Below, piece after piece: positions 35,866 to 47,300 of a DNA stretch of 64,000 nt (within the stretch, counting starts at the first letter, position 1; each line of letters begins with the position of its first letter). The stretch lies in assembly GCF_035582795.1 (NCBI RefSeq), contig NC_134365.1, forward strand, positions 127,139,577-127,203,576. Direction: 5' to 3'. Both the position numbers and the translations under genes were made by a program. The notes beneath the pieces were generated by a model, which had not been told where the DNA came from, did no database searches, and worked only from the letters and a program-made list of their open reading frames with translations. The DNA is from Mycteria americana (lineage: Eukaryota; Chordata; Aves; Ciconiiformes; Ciconiidae).

Positions 35866-37724
35866 CTAGGTGTCCCAGTTCTTCCCCTGTGCCCCTCTGG
35901 CAGTGTACCTCGTGTACCTGAGGAGGCACAGAGGGGAGGACAAGCATTAAGGGGAGCTAGTTAAGGGGAGCTAGTCCCTCTAGTGAGGAGGCTTGTTGCA
36001 GGGCAGGGGGGGAAGCGTGGCAGTTGTTTTCTTTTTTGTTTCTCTCTTCAATGGGGTTTGAAATAATAATTAAAAAAAAAAAAGTTTGTGTGTTTATGCC
36101 TGTCACCTGCCTCAGTACTTCACCCCTGAAAGGCAAGCAAAGGAGCTGAATCAGTGAGCTGGGCACCTCCATGTAGTTTGCGGTTTGGATATTTATGGGG
36201 GGAAGCTGCCTTCAAGGTCGCGACTGGGTCTGTTAAGCTGGTGAGGGTTTATTAAGCTGGTGAAGGAGAGGGGCCAAGATGAAGTGTTTGTCTGGAAAAT
36301 CCCTGCCCACTTCCCTGGAGCTTTGTTGTTGAGATCAGTTACAGTAACACACGCATTTGCTGCCCCAGCCGTGCTCATCTCACTTCAGCTGTTCTTGCTT
36401 GCAATATAAGCAGGCAGCTGGGTGCATGCTGTTCAGTGTATGTGTAGCATTCCAATACTGGCCATGAACAATCAAGTTGCAAGTACTTCTTGGGGATCTT
36501 TGTACACTACTAGGCTCAGGGGTCTTGATGAGGTGCTCTGCAAGTTGAGGCAGAGAAAACCGGGGTTTGATGGTGAATTGTCATGTAGTGTAGGAGGTTG
36601 AGACCTCCATTTTATTGTGGAGAACATCCTATACGTAAGACTATCTTACTTCTCTCCTGGATTCCTCAGAAAACAATGTGTGTTTGTTCACAGGAAATCC
36701 AGCAGTGCTAGGGATTATTTTATCTGCTTTGCTGGAACACAGCAACTGTGTCACATCCACATGGTAAGAACTGTATTTATGTGCTGAACATGCCAGAGAT
36801 TACTGGCCATACAGCTATCTGACCAGAGCTATTCTGCTATGTATTTAGAAATTCCAGCCAACTATAGAAATACTTTGAAAATCTGCCTGAGCAACATTTC
36901 TGTACCAAAAAAGGGACTGTGTGTAGGAGAATCAGTGAATGGGTTGGGGAATGGCAGTTAGTAAAATGAAAGTGCGTGTACAGCAATAGAGCAGTATTTA
37001 AGAGAGTAAAGTTGTATCGCTGCATTTGGCACATGATAGTGTACGACAATGGGCAAATCACTTAAACCCAGCTTTTCATAGGTGGCAATAATAGTCTATT
37101 CCTTGTCTGTGAGATGATTTGCATAAATGAAGAGGAGCTACTGTTCCCACTGTTGTCAGGTGGAAACTATACTTTGAATATGAAAAGCATGCCAAATGCA
37201 TAGAGTACTCTGAAATTCAGCAGCCAGGCAAGTTATGAGCACTTCAAATTAATACTCACTTATTCTTTACTCTGTACTGTGCATCACAAAACCAGCACCA
37301 CATAACAGCTTTTGTAAAATAAATGCAAGAAAAATGTTTGTGAGATTATCTGGATACTGTAGCAAAGAGTATGATCAAAATATTTGTTTCCTTATGGGCT
37401 CTTCCACCTTCAGAACAGCATTATAAGAGCATACAGGAGGCAAGGCCTGGATCACTGAACATCAAAGATGTTGAATGATTGCTTTTTCAATGAGCCCAGC
37501 CTATTTTGTGCACTGAGCAAGGCAGATTGATATTTTAAAAAATGCTATTTTATAAGCCGACAATGGTATTGCAACGTGTATGCCCATGGGTTCTGGATTA
37601 AGGTTATGTGGGTTACCTTATTTTTGGCATTCATTGGCTCTTGGGTGCTTTACTGTGCAAGGGTAGTGTGCTCTTATTTACTGTGTATATTTTAGCATCA
37701 TTTCACAAAGTTTTACCTATCTGG

Positions 37725-37775
37725 GAAAATATGGTTCCTGCACCAAGATGCTTGTAGTCTGAAGTAGGTGATCAT
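37725..37775 (-). mobile_element. Short amniote MIR-type SINE relic
   Basis: GGTTCCTGCACCAAGATGCTTGTAGTCTGAAGTAGG resembles, in reverse orientation, the 'GGTCCCTGCCCCAAGGAGCTTACAATCTAA' block of amniote MIR-like SINEs. Only this block is recognisable. Confidence 0.4.
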
Positions 37776-39639
37776 AGGACATCAAATATGGGTATACACT
37801 AGGTTGCCTTGCCACAGTAGCAGCTGTAGAGCTGCATCGTCCTCCTTACTCCCCCCTGCCCCGTTCAGATTGGGTCTACACCCAAAATGTTCATAGAAAT
37901 AAGGCAAGAAGGGTGGCTCCAAGCAGTAAGTTTGTGAAACTACTAGAGGGCATTAGGTGGATGTGATGGTGTTTTAGATGGGAATGTAGCAGAAAGTGCA
38001 GAGCAGGGAAAGGCGTGTGTGAGGGAAGAAGTTTCTCCATCTAAATCAAGGATTTCTTACAATATGATGTGTAAAAGAAGGGAGCAGGGTAATAAGACTG
38101 TTTTAAAGAAGTTGTTTCTCTTACATCTGTTACTATCTCTGTGTTTCATATCTATGCATGTTAGCAATCATTTCAAATTTTGTTATTATTATCTTGACAC
38201 TGTTTTCCATAAAGCATTCACTCTGGAAGTCATGCTACAATGAAAGAGTGTCATCTTATTTTTTCATATTTGCAGAAGGAATTGTATTTTTGAGACTTTA
38301 GGGTTCACATTCCCCTTTTTTTCCTGAACTCTTGGTGCTGGCAATACTATGATTTAATTCTAGAAATAGAAGAGAAATCAGAGTTCTGCATTTGGATATT
38401 CTTATATTCCTTCTCTGCTACTTGAATTGCTTTTCTTCTTGAAATCACAATAGACACATGGTTTGTGAAGAATTCTCTCTTCTATCTTATGGTTTCCTGT
38501 TCTCATCTTGCTTTCTTCTTTGGGAAAATAATGAATAGAAGCAATAAATTTTATTATGAAACAGTCAAGTCTCACTAACTCTGTACACTGGTTTTCAGTA
38601 CCCACTGGGTATATCTGTATGTCAATGAAGCCCAGTATAACAGAATAATACCATCACTTCACAGGCTGGCAGAGTTCTAGCTATTTTCTCTAGGCTTAAT
38701 TTAGATCCCAGCTGTGCTTTGAAGAGAGTGAGTTTTGTAATCCTGTAAGCAATACTTGTGACAAAATCTACACGCAGTAAAATTATTCTATTAAACTGAT
38801 TTCATTCTGAGCTTCTGCTCAGGGCAAGTAAAAAAATGAGACAACATGCACATTAGGTCAGAAATAATTTTTATAAAGCCATATACTGCTAGTAGCAGTC
38901 ACAAAATCAAAGTGCCAGCTGTAGGCAAAATACCAGTATTTACTGGCTCTTTTAGTAGTGTGCTGTGCAAAAATGTCTTCAACAGGAAGTGCTCATGTGG
39001 TGTTTGGATGCTGCCTTTGCCTAGAGCCCTGTCTGTACTAACAGCGTTGAAGATGCAATGATGGTAGAAGAGGGAGTATGAGGAAAAGGCTAAGTCAAAA
39101 AGCCAGCCCTTTGTCTGTACTCTACTACTGTGTTATCATTTGGTTTCATTGTATCACTACTAAATCTAGTGTAGTTGTTAGCAGAAGTAATTGCCCCAAC
39201 CATTATTTCCAAAATGGGGCTTTAACTGGAGAATATTTGCCTAGCTGCTGCAAACACCAGGCCAGTCATATCCTACAGGAAAGAATGAAATCCCAGTGCC
39301 AGGTACCATTCAGAGTTACCAGGTCCAGAAGCACATGGGGTGAGCAATATCCCCTTTGCTACTAGGCTTTACAGTCTCACAGAAAATGTGTGCACAGAAG
39401 CTAAGCGTAAGCTTTTAAAATAAAATTGAGAAGATAAGACACTGAGGTTTTTGTGGTGCTTTCTGACCTTGACGCACTACTGGAACATGTGTTTAACGCT
39501 GTACGGTTAGTTGGACACCCCGTCCTGGTGTGGTAGAGGAACAGGACAAGTTTGAAAGCCTCTCTGTCGGGCAATTAGTTTTGGGGCTGCCAGCACCTAC
39601 GGGCTCACTGGAGGTGAGAGTGCCACTGTACATGTGTTT

Positions 39640-39790
39640 TGTAGAAGGCGGTCCCCATCTGGCAGAGTTTGCAGTCCAAATAGTGTTAGGGACTGGAGCA
39701 GAGTATCGGTGAGGTGACTGATTTGCCCGAGCTCCTCCAGCAGATCAGTGGAAGGACAAGGATATTGCCTCTCTTGCCTGTACTTCGGCC
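39640..39790 (-). mobile_element. Amniote MIR-type SINE relic
   Basis: Two diagnostic blocks appear in the right order for the reverse orientation: CTGGCAGAGTTTGCAGTCCAAATAG, then GAGGTGACTGATTTGCCCGAG followed by CAGCAGATCAGTGGAAGGACAAGGAT. These match the 'GTGACTTGCCCAAGGTCACACAGCAGGTCAGTGGCAGAGCCAGGAT' core of the family. It is diverged but clear. Confidence 0.6.
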
Positions 39791-40368
39791 TGTGCTGCCC
39801 TGTCAGCCCCTGAGGGATCTCTCTGCCTTTAGTGATCATAGCTGATTTTTAGAAATTTATTTTACAAACATTTTGTTCCTGTACACAACACTGCAGTCTG
39901 CTAAGAATATAATTTTGATGTAACAGTTCTGAGGAAGATGGTCATCTGTAATCCACACAGAACAGATGACTTTGTTTTAGTAGTTTCAAAGTCACATTAA
40001 TCACTATCTTTTAATTAAGTCAGCTTAATCAAAACATATTTTTAATGTGCTATTTTCATGGCCTTGAAAGTAGGGGGAGAGTATGGTTTTAAGGATATTT
40101 CATATAATTAAAGGTTCACAGCTTTTGTATGTTGAGGTTGTAGCACTAATGAGGAAGGAAGCCCGGGAGAAAGAAACCCAGTCTTTTCCTGAAATCGTGG
40201 AGAGAAATTAAGATATGTGTGTGTGTGATGCATATGAATTGTAGTTCATTACATTTTCATTCAACTTTTCTTAATAATTTTAGCAGTAAGGACTTGAGCA
40301 AAGCAAAGATTTGCAGCGACCTTTGGTAGGTATTTTGAATAAGCATCCCTAGACAGTGAGCACTTTTG

Positions 40369-40382
40369 CCACCATCTGGTGG
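40369..40382. promoter_or_regulatory. CTCF-like / near-palindromic CCACCATCTGGTGG motif
   Basis: The 14-mer has CCACC/GGTGG arms around CATCTG. On the minus strand it reads CCACCAGATGGTGG, one mismatch from the AGATGGC class of CTCF sites. It also contains an E-box (CAGATG). It lies about 100 bases before the CR1 insertion. A functional call from the motif alone is weak. Confidence 0.3.
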
Positions 40383-40484
40383 TCAAAAATACGGCTGCAG
40401 CCTCTCTGGGTTTGTATTCTCTTACTCAACCCAAACGTTAAATGAACCGCAGCCTCTCGGGGGCACTTCATTTGGTGTCCCCTC

Positions 40485-41352
40485 TATAGAATCATAGAAT
40501 TGTTTAGGTTGGAAAAGACCTTTAAGATCATCAAGTCCAACCGTAAACCTAACACTGCCAAGTCCACCACTAAACCATGTTGCTAAGCACTACATCTACA
40601 CCTCTTTTAAATACCTCCAGGCATGGTGACTCCACCACTTCCCTGGGCAGCCTGTTCCAATGCTTGACAACCTTTTTGGTGAAGAATTTTTTCCTAATAT
40701 CCAGTCTAAACCTCCCCCGGTGCAACTTGAGGCCATTTCCTCTTGTGCTATAGCTTGTTACTTGGGAGAAGAGACCGACCCCCACCTCTCTACAACCTCC
40801 TTTCAGGCAGTTGTAGAGAGCGATAAGGTCTCCCCTCAGCCTCCTTTTCTCCAGGCTAAACAACCCCAGTTCCCTCAGCCGCTCCTCATAAGACTCCTGC
40901 TCTAGACCCTTCACCAGCTTCGTTGCCCTTCTCTGGACACGCTCCAGCACCTCAATGTCTTTCTTGTAGTGAGGGGCCCAAAACTGAACACAGTATTCGA
41001 GGTGCGGCCTCACCAGTGCCGAGTACAGGGGGACGATCACTTCCCTGCTCCTGCTGGCCACGCTATTTCTGATACAGGCCAGGATGCTGTTGGTCTTCTT
41101 GGCCACCTGGGCACACTGCTGGCTCATATTCAGCCGACTGTTAACCAGCACCCCCAGGTCCTTTTCTGCTGGGCAGCTTTTCAGCCACTCTTCCCCAAGC
41201 CTGTAGCGTTGCATGGGGTTGCTGTGATCCAAGTGCCGGACCCGACACTTAGCCTTGTTGAATCTCATACAATTGCCCATTGATCCAGCCTGTCCAGATC
41301 CCTCTGTAGAGCCTTCCTACCCTCAAGCAGATCAACATTCCCGCCCAAATAG
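40485..41352 (-). mobile_element. CR1 LINE, relatively intact 3' third
   Basis: The plus-strand left edge TATAGAATCATAGAATTG is the hallmark CR1 3' terminus, followed by the GGTTGGAAAAGACC consensus. On the minus strand a 236-codon frame (41,280-40,570) encodes the C-terminal part of the CR1 reverse transcriptase region, with blocks [91 protein letters not shown]. The open frame and few indels point to a younger insertion than the intronic copies. It is 5'-truncated, so it cannot move by itself. Confidence 0.95.
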
Positions 41353-44300
41353 GTTCCTGTTCTGTCCCATTACCCAGCCTTTCTAGTGGCTAAGATGCCA
41401 CTAGACAGTGGCTAAGAGCATTGCTGAAGTGGATGACAGAAATTGAGTCAGAACAAGGAAACACAAAAATTTGGTGGGAACTGGCGTGAAATCAGGATTC
41501 ACTGTTTCCTTCCAAGTCAGTGGAGAATTTAAGTTATTCTGTCCCACTTGTTTGAGCTTACACATTTTCAGAAGAGGTAAGGTCATTCACAACAATTTAT
41601 TAGCTTATTAGGGGGAACTTGCCTTCAGTAGTGCCAGGCTAAATTTTACAGACAATCTGCAAAATCTCATAAGCTGCACCATGGGGAGCTTAGCACATTT
41701 TAGCTGACAACACTTAAAGCATCTCTGTTCCTAATTCTTGTTAAAGACTGACACTGGTACCTTAGTCATCCAAAAGCTAAAAGAATGAGTTAGACTGTGG
41801 TTTTATTTGACATACAGCCATTCTTAGAGGTTCTGAGCAGCTTCTAGAAAGGCCTTAAATCCTTCCTACATCCTTTCAATCATGGCTGTGAGCTCTGGAG
41901 AGGAAAAGCCATAAAGCAGGAGTCTTGGTCATATGCAATAGGGAAGGACTGCTAATCCTCTTCTCCCCAAAAGCCTCTGTCCTACTCCAGTTCTTTCTCT
42001 ACCTGGTCTTCCACCTGCAGCTTTGGTATTCAGTTTTGTTTCTACAATTTCCCCCAATTTCCAATAAACCCTAGAGCCTAACCAGCTAGAGAGGAGACAT
42101 TGGGGCGTTGGGTGACTGGTTTAGGTACTGTGAAGTGGCATTCCTCCATCCTGCCCTAAATGCAGAATATACACAATGTACCAAGAGGACTACCCCTTCT
42201 CTGGCACAACTGCCTGATATTAACATCAAAACCCAACCTGAGCCTGTAGGTGTAGGCATGTCAGCCACTTGTCACACAGAAAGTTGGGGAGTGACTCTCC
42301 AGCAGGTCAGCAATTGAGCAGTAACTGCCTGCGTGCGTACTCATACACAGCTGTGACAGCAGGGCAGGGTGCTTTGGCTCCCTTTCGGTGAAGGTAAAGC
42401 TAATTTACGCTTTCCCGGTAGCTAGCAGGTTTAAGAGTTGGCTTCTGAAATCTGTCTTTATCACTTCTCCAACTGAGAAGGACAGACATGGTCTTTTATA
42501 CTTTTGGTTAATGAGGCCTCTCTGCTCTGACCTCTTGTGTTTTGCAGCCCCACAAAACTAATATCCTGTTGTGACTACTCAGCCTTTCTGGAAATGCACC
42601 TCTCCTTCCAGTTTGAGAAGATTTAGGATGTGGTGAGAGAGAGAGAGTTAAATTTGACATTCTTCCCCCTATGCTTGAAGAGATTTAATTGAAGTTCACC
42701 CAGGGGAGAAGTCACTACCAGCAGATAAACACCTTAGCTTGCTGTTTCTACTAAAATGGTTAACAATGGAGTAGTTAAGACTTAAAATATAATTTGTTGT
42801 CATTAAGCTTTTATGTTATCTCCATCCTGAGCTCAATAGAAGCTCCTGTTGAAGAGTGCAGGTGCTTTAGATGATATGTCCTATATTTTGAAGGTAATCA
42901 TTGCAACCATTAGTGCGAAGATTGCTGAGCTAAGCTTATAGCTTCTTGCTTTTGAAAGGGGTGATGATGTTTCTATTCTCCCCCAAGTTTGGTTATCCCC
43001 ACCTCTGTATCGCATTGGCTGTGGGTTTCCTCTCGGTTTACTGTGTGGTTATTCTCACCCAGCTCTTTTGTCGAGTTAGTTTTCTTAAACTGCAGGAAGC
43101 TGAACTGACGTGTTGAGAAGCAAGATGAGTATCAAAGCTAGGGCAAGGGAAGAAGCAGGAGTGCATGCATAGGAGCAGGGGAAGTGGCGTCCTCCCTGTT
43201 TCGGTGTTTTTTTTATTAGTGCAGGCTGCATTGCACCCCTTGGCCTTGCGTCTGAGGTCAGGGGCCATGATCAAACAGTCATTTTAATCCAGTTGCTGCT
43301 GTTGCCAGAAAAATTCCCAGTTCCCTCCCCTTGTTTGTGCTGTCTCCTTCATGCTAAAGCTCAAGTCGAGGGAGCTTTTCTTCCTCTGGGGTGGGTCACT
43401 CCTCAGTGAGATCAGCTCTGTGAGCTAAGTCGTGCTGCGGCCATACGAACATTGGCATTGCTGCAAGTAGTGAGGAAGGAGCCACTGGTTGGAGGTGGGA
43501 CCATCTCAGCACCAGCGCAGATTCATACCTGAATTAAGTGACTATGTATCCATGGGTTTAAGCCAGATTTTTCTTTTCTGCGCCCTTCAAATCAGGCTTC
43601 CAAATGAGACACCTAAATACAAGCGTGCTGACCGTTCCCCTGTTAATCACACTTTCTTTAATAGTGACTTAATGTTTGGGAAAATCAGGCCAGTTCTACT
43701 CATGCACAGTTGCGCTGCGTCCTGGGTCTCATTTGTTACTGATAGTTGTTGTGGGAGGAGATAGCATGCTTGAGAGCTGAAGGGATGGCAGTATAATAGT
43801 TAACATCTGTAAGGCCAAGCGGTGAACTTAAGGTAGATAATGAGAATGTTTGTGGTAAGATACCATATGAGAAAATGACCCTTTTCCCGTTGCATCCTAC
43901 CTCATGGAATTTGAAACCACAGTGTAGCTACATACACCTTTGGGAGGGTAAAGAAGGATTCAGCATCTCAACTGTAAGCCACAGAAAAGCTTTTCAAGCT
44001 TGCAATATCTTTGTCTCATTTAACAATTTCTGTAAGTAAGTTTTGGTGCTTGCTTTGGGTACTTTCCCTGGTGGTCTCCCAAACTGACTATAGACTTGTT
44101 CAGCTGATTTCCATCTCATGGTTTTCTGTCTGTCATTGGGTTATTGGAGAGCTGTTGTCAGATTTAAAATAATCATTGGTGGGGGGGTCCCTGTGTTTAA
44201 GAAAGAAAAAATATCTGTTCATAAAGTGAAAGAGAGAAACTGGTCAGAAGGGCTCTGAGCTGTAGGTGAGGAAGCAGCCTTAGCAATGGAAAACGCAGGG

Positions 44301-47300
44301 CTTTGCCTGAGCAGTTGTGTGAAAGAGCCAATGTGGACTTGGGATAAGACTGATAACCTCAACGGGGTTGAATGACGTTTACCTTTTAGTGGCTTGAAAT
44401 GAAATACAAAGGTGATGCATGAAGTGTATTATTCTCACAAGCCTCTATGAAATGGCAAACAAAAATGTCTTTCATATAATGGTGCAACAGAAGCTGAGAA
44501 TCATGCAGGAAGAAATAGAGCCTTGAAGTAAACAATTAGGTTACTGTAACTATTGGAATGGAAAAGAAAAAGTTGTAACCTGGAATAGTGGGGGAAGGGA
44601 TTTTTAAGAAAAACAAAAAACCCCACCAAAAAACCAGACGACCTACTTTGGGGATGGCTAAAAGATGCTTTAGACTGACTCCTTTGATTAAATTTTGCTT
44701 ATTCTATTTCTTAAAAAAAAATAACACAGTAAGACCCATAAAAACAAGGACCTTGCTGATAGGAAGTTACTTTTTTGGGGACCCTGCTACACAGGCACTG
44801 TATACTGTTTTTATGTATACTAATCATGTAACAGAGAATGTCTGTTGTACATTTGCAGAATTCAGTGTCTTTTTTCTCTTCAATCTCTGTACTGCCTGTT
44901 CTTGAAGCACATTAAAAATACTTACCTCCTTATAAACCATTCAAAACATAAACGAAGCCCAAAGAACTGCTACATCCATTAGGAACAGGGTAGAAATGTC
45001 AGCAGCAATGTTAAGCCAGGGCCAACAGTCTATGATGCCATAGACACCTGCCTGAAAGGAATAAGTGAGGTCAGAACAATGGGTCTGAAGGATGTCACAG
45101 CAATTCTGGTGCCGAAGAGGTTTTATAATTACCTGCTGGAGTTGAAGAACTACTCAAGTAACAAGAAATTTCTAGTTGAAGTTAACATATAGGTAGTGGT
45201 GGTGTTGTGAGGGGTGGCTGGAGGACTGCAGCCTGAGTACATAGAGTAAAGCAAAGTACCTCTGCTATGTTTCTATTCCACCATGCAAGAATTCTGGATT
45301 TTCAACCTATTCCCATTTCTTTCTCCCATGTAAGGTTGCAAGGGCTTGGTCTTACCTCTAGTAACAAATAGAGGGCTGTATTCTTTGGCAATTCTGTTGC
45401 TGAGATCTCAGTGTAGTCACACCGATGCCCCATCAGCAGGTTGGTAGTAGTCATAAAAGAGCTTTGCAGTATTTCCCTGAAGCAGCTCAACTCGCCACTG
45501 CTGCTTGCTCCAGCCTGTGTTTTACTGTCAACAGTCTCTTAAGAATCAGAAAAGTCACTTTGTCTTGACCTTGAACAAGGAACTTTGTTCAAGTAGAGGT
45601 TGCCCCCAAAGCTACACTGTCTCTTTCATTGGAAAACTTCTGCCTAGAACATTCTCGTGTCAGTAAACATGGCATTCCAGCGTAGTGATGCTGCGGTGAC
45701 ACTGCATTGCACTGTACTGCGTTTGGCTGTTAAAGGGGGACATTGTAGTGGGGATAAATCACAGTATTTGTCCCAAACACAAAAGCTCATAAAATTCTTG
45801 CTATGATGTCTTAGGCCAATGCTCTGGAACACTGCAGTGATTTTTAAAAGCTGTTGTGGTATTAGTTAATCTATAAATTACTTGTTCTGAAATGGCATTT
45901 TTGTAAAACTTATGTAATAAAAATTAAATAATGATAATGTTTTTTAAAAGAGAGGTATTAAAAGTGCCCTGTTCTGCAGACCAAAGCAATAATATGTTGG
46001 GCAGCATCAAAGCATTAAACAAGATGGTTTGCATCATTAACACTAAATGAAATGGCTTAACAAGCCAATAAATTATGAGAATAAAACAAAGTTATCACAC
46101 AATACAGTTTTTGAAAGTGCCAGAAACAAATTTTCTGAAGCAAATCATTTTCCAATAACACTAGATGGAATTTAAAGGAACATGTTTTTCTGATTACTGA
46201 ATGCGAGATCAAATATCACAGTTAAATACTATTTTGTATATTCAGTGTACTGTATGTATGGTCTTCATAGCAGCCTAGTGAAGTAGAAAGCAAGAGTGAG
46301 CATTATTTTTATTTCGTAAATCAGGCAAATAAAGAAATTATATCAGGAAGACTGGAAAAATTCTTGCCTCATTCTGAAATCCGTATGGTAGTTAAATCTT
46401 GCTATTTCTTTTTTTTCTAAGTCTGCAGAAAGTCTTTACACATTACATTCCATAAACAAGGCTACGAACAGAACAGTACTTGTAAAAGTGTGGGCCATTT
46501 CAGAACCTAGAGTGTTCCACTATGGAAATTGCAATTTTTACAGTGTGATATATATGTGCATTAGGCTTTACAGTTACAGACAAGAAGATAAGGTTCATGC
46601 TCCACAAAGCTTTGTCTAGGGCAAGGATGGGAAATATTGGCTGTTGGCTGGCTGTGACCTGTGACTTAATTTCATGTTGTGGGATTCTTTTCATTTTTAG
46701 ATAAGGTGAGTGGTAATGGGGCTAGACAGGTCTCTCTGACCCTCAACAAGGAAAAGGTTTCCCACCCTTGGGCTAACATGAAGTTGGTCAGATTAACATG
46801 CTTCTCAGTTCTACTTCGTATCTGCATGCATAGCTACTGTCCTGGGAGCTAAATATTTTTCACATCCAAAATTTATTACTCTTCGTTTGGAAGATATTTT
46901 TCTCTGTGCCTCTAAAGAGTACAGGATGGCACAGGTGAACCTGAGAGATTTTATCAAATGCATTACTGCAGAACCTGCGCACAGTGTTCTGAGGCAAGAA
47001 TATATCTAAGTATACCAGTTCTGTCCTTTTGACATTCTGGAATTTTGTGCTTTTAAAACAAGCCCTTGACATATATGCATGCTCAGCCAAATTCAGCCAT
47101 GGTAGTGCCAGGCCTTCTCCAGTGACTTCAGTAGGTTATAATTAGCATTCTACTGCTATATACCGTTTTCTCTTCCAAACTCTGATTCAGGAAAACACTT
47201 GTGTAATTGTGAGCATCTGTTGAAGTCCATGGTATAACCCCACATCTTCTCCGTAAGCAGGAGGGTGGGGGATATTTCTTTTTTGACTGAAGGAATTTTC

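Larger units (their letters stand above)
35938..40365. other. Unassigned DNA upstream of ATP6AP2
   Basis: No exon was recognised. A 14-base direct repeat (TTAAGGGGAGCTAG, two copies around 35,948-35,975) lies at the left edge. Relics of MIR-type SINEs are listed separately. A short TG tract is at about 40,217-40,228. The rest is AT-rich intergenic sequence. Confidence 0.45.

Noticed and set aside
46295-46350. Possible further MIR relic (ATTTTTATTTCGTAAATCAGGCAAATAAAG)
   Set aside because: The resemblance to the MIR 'CCATTTTACAGATGAGGAAAC' block is too weak and no second block follows in order.
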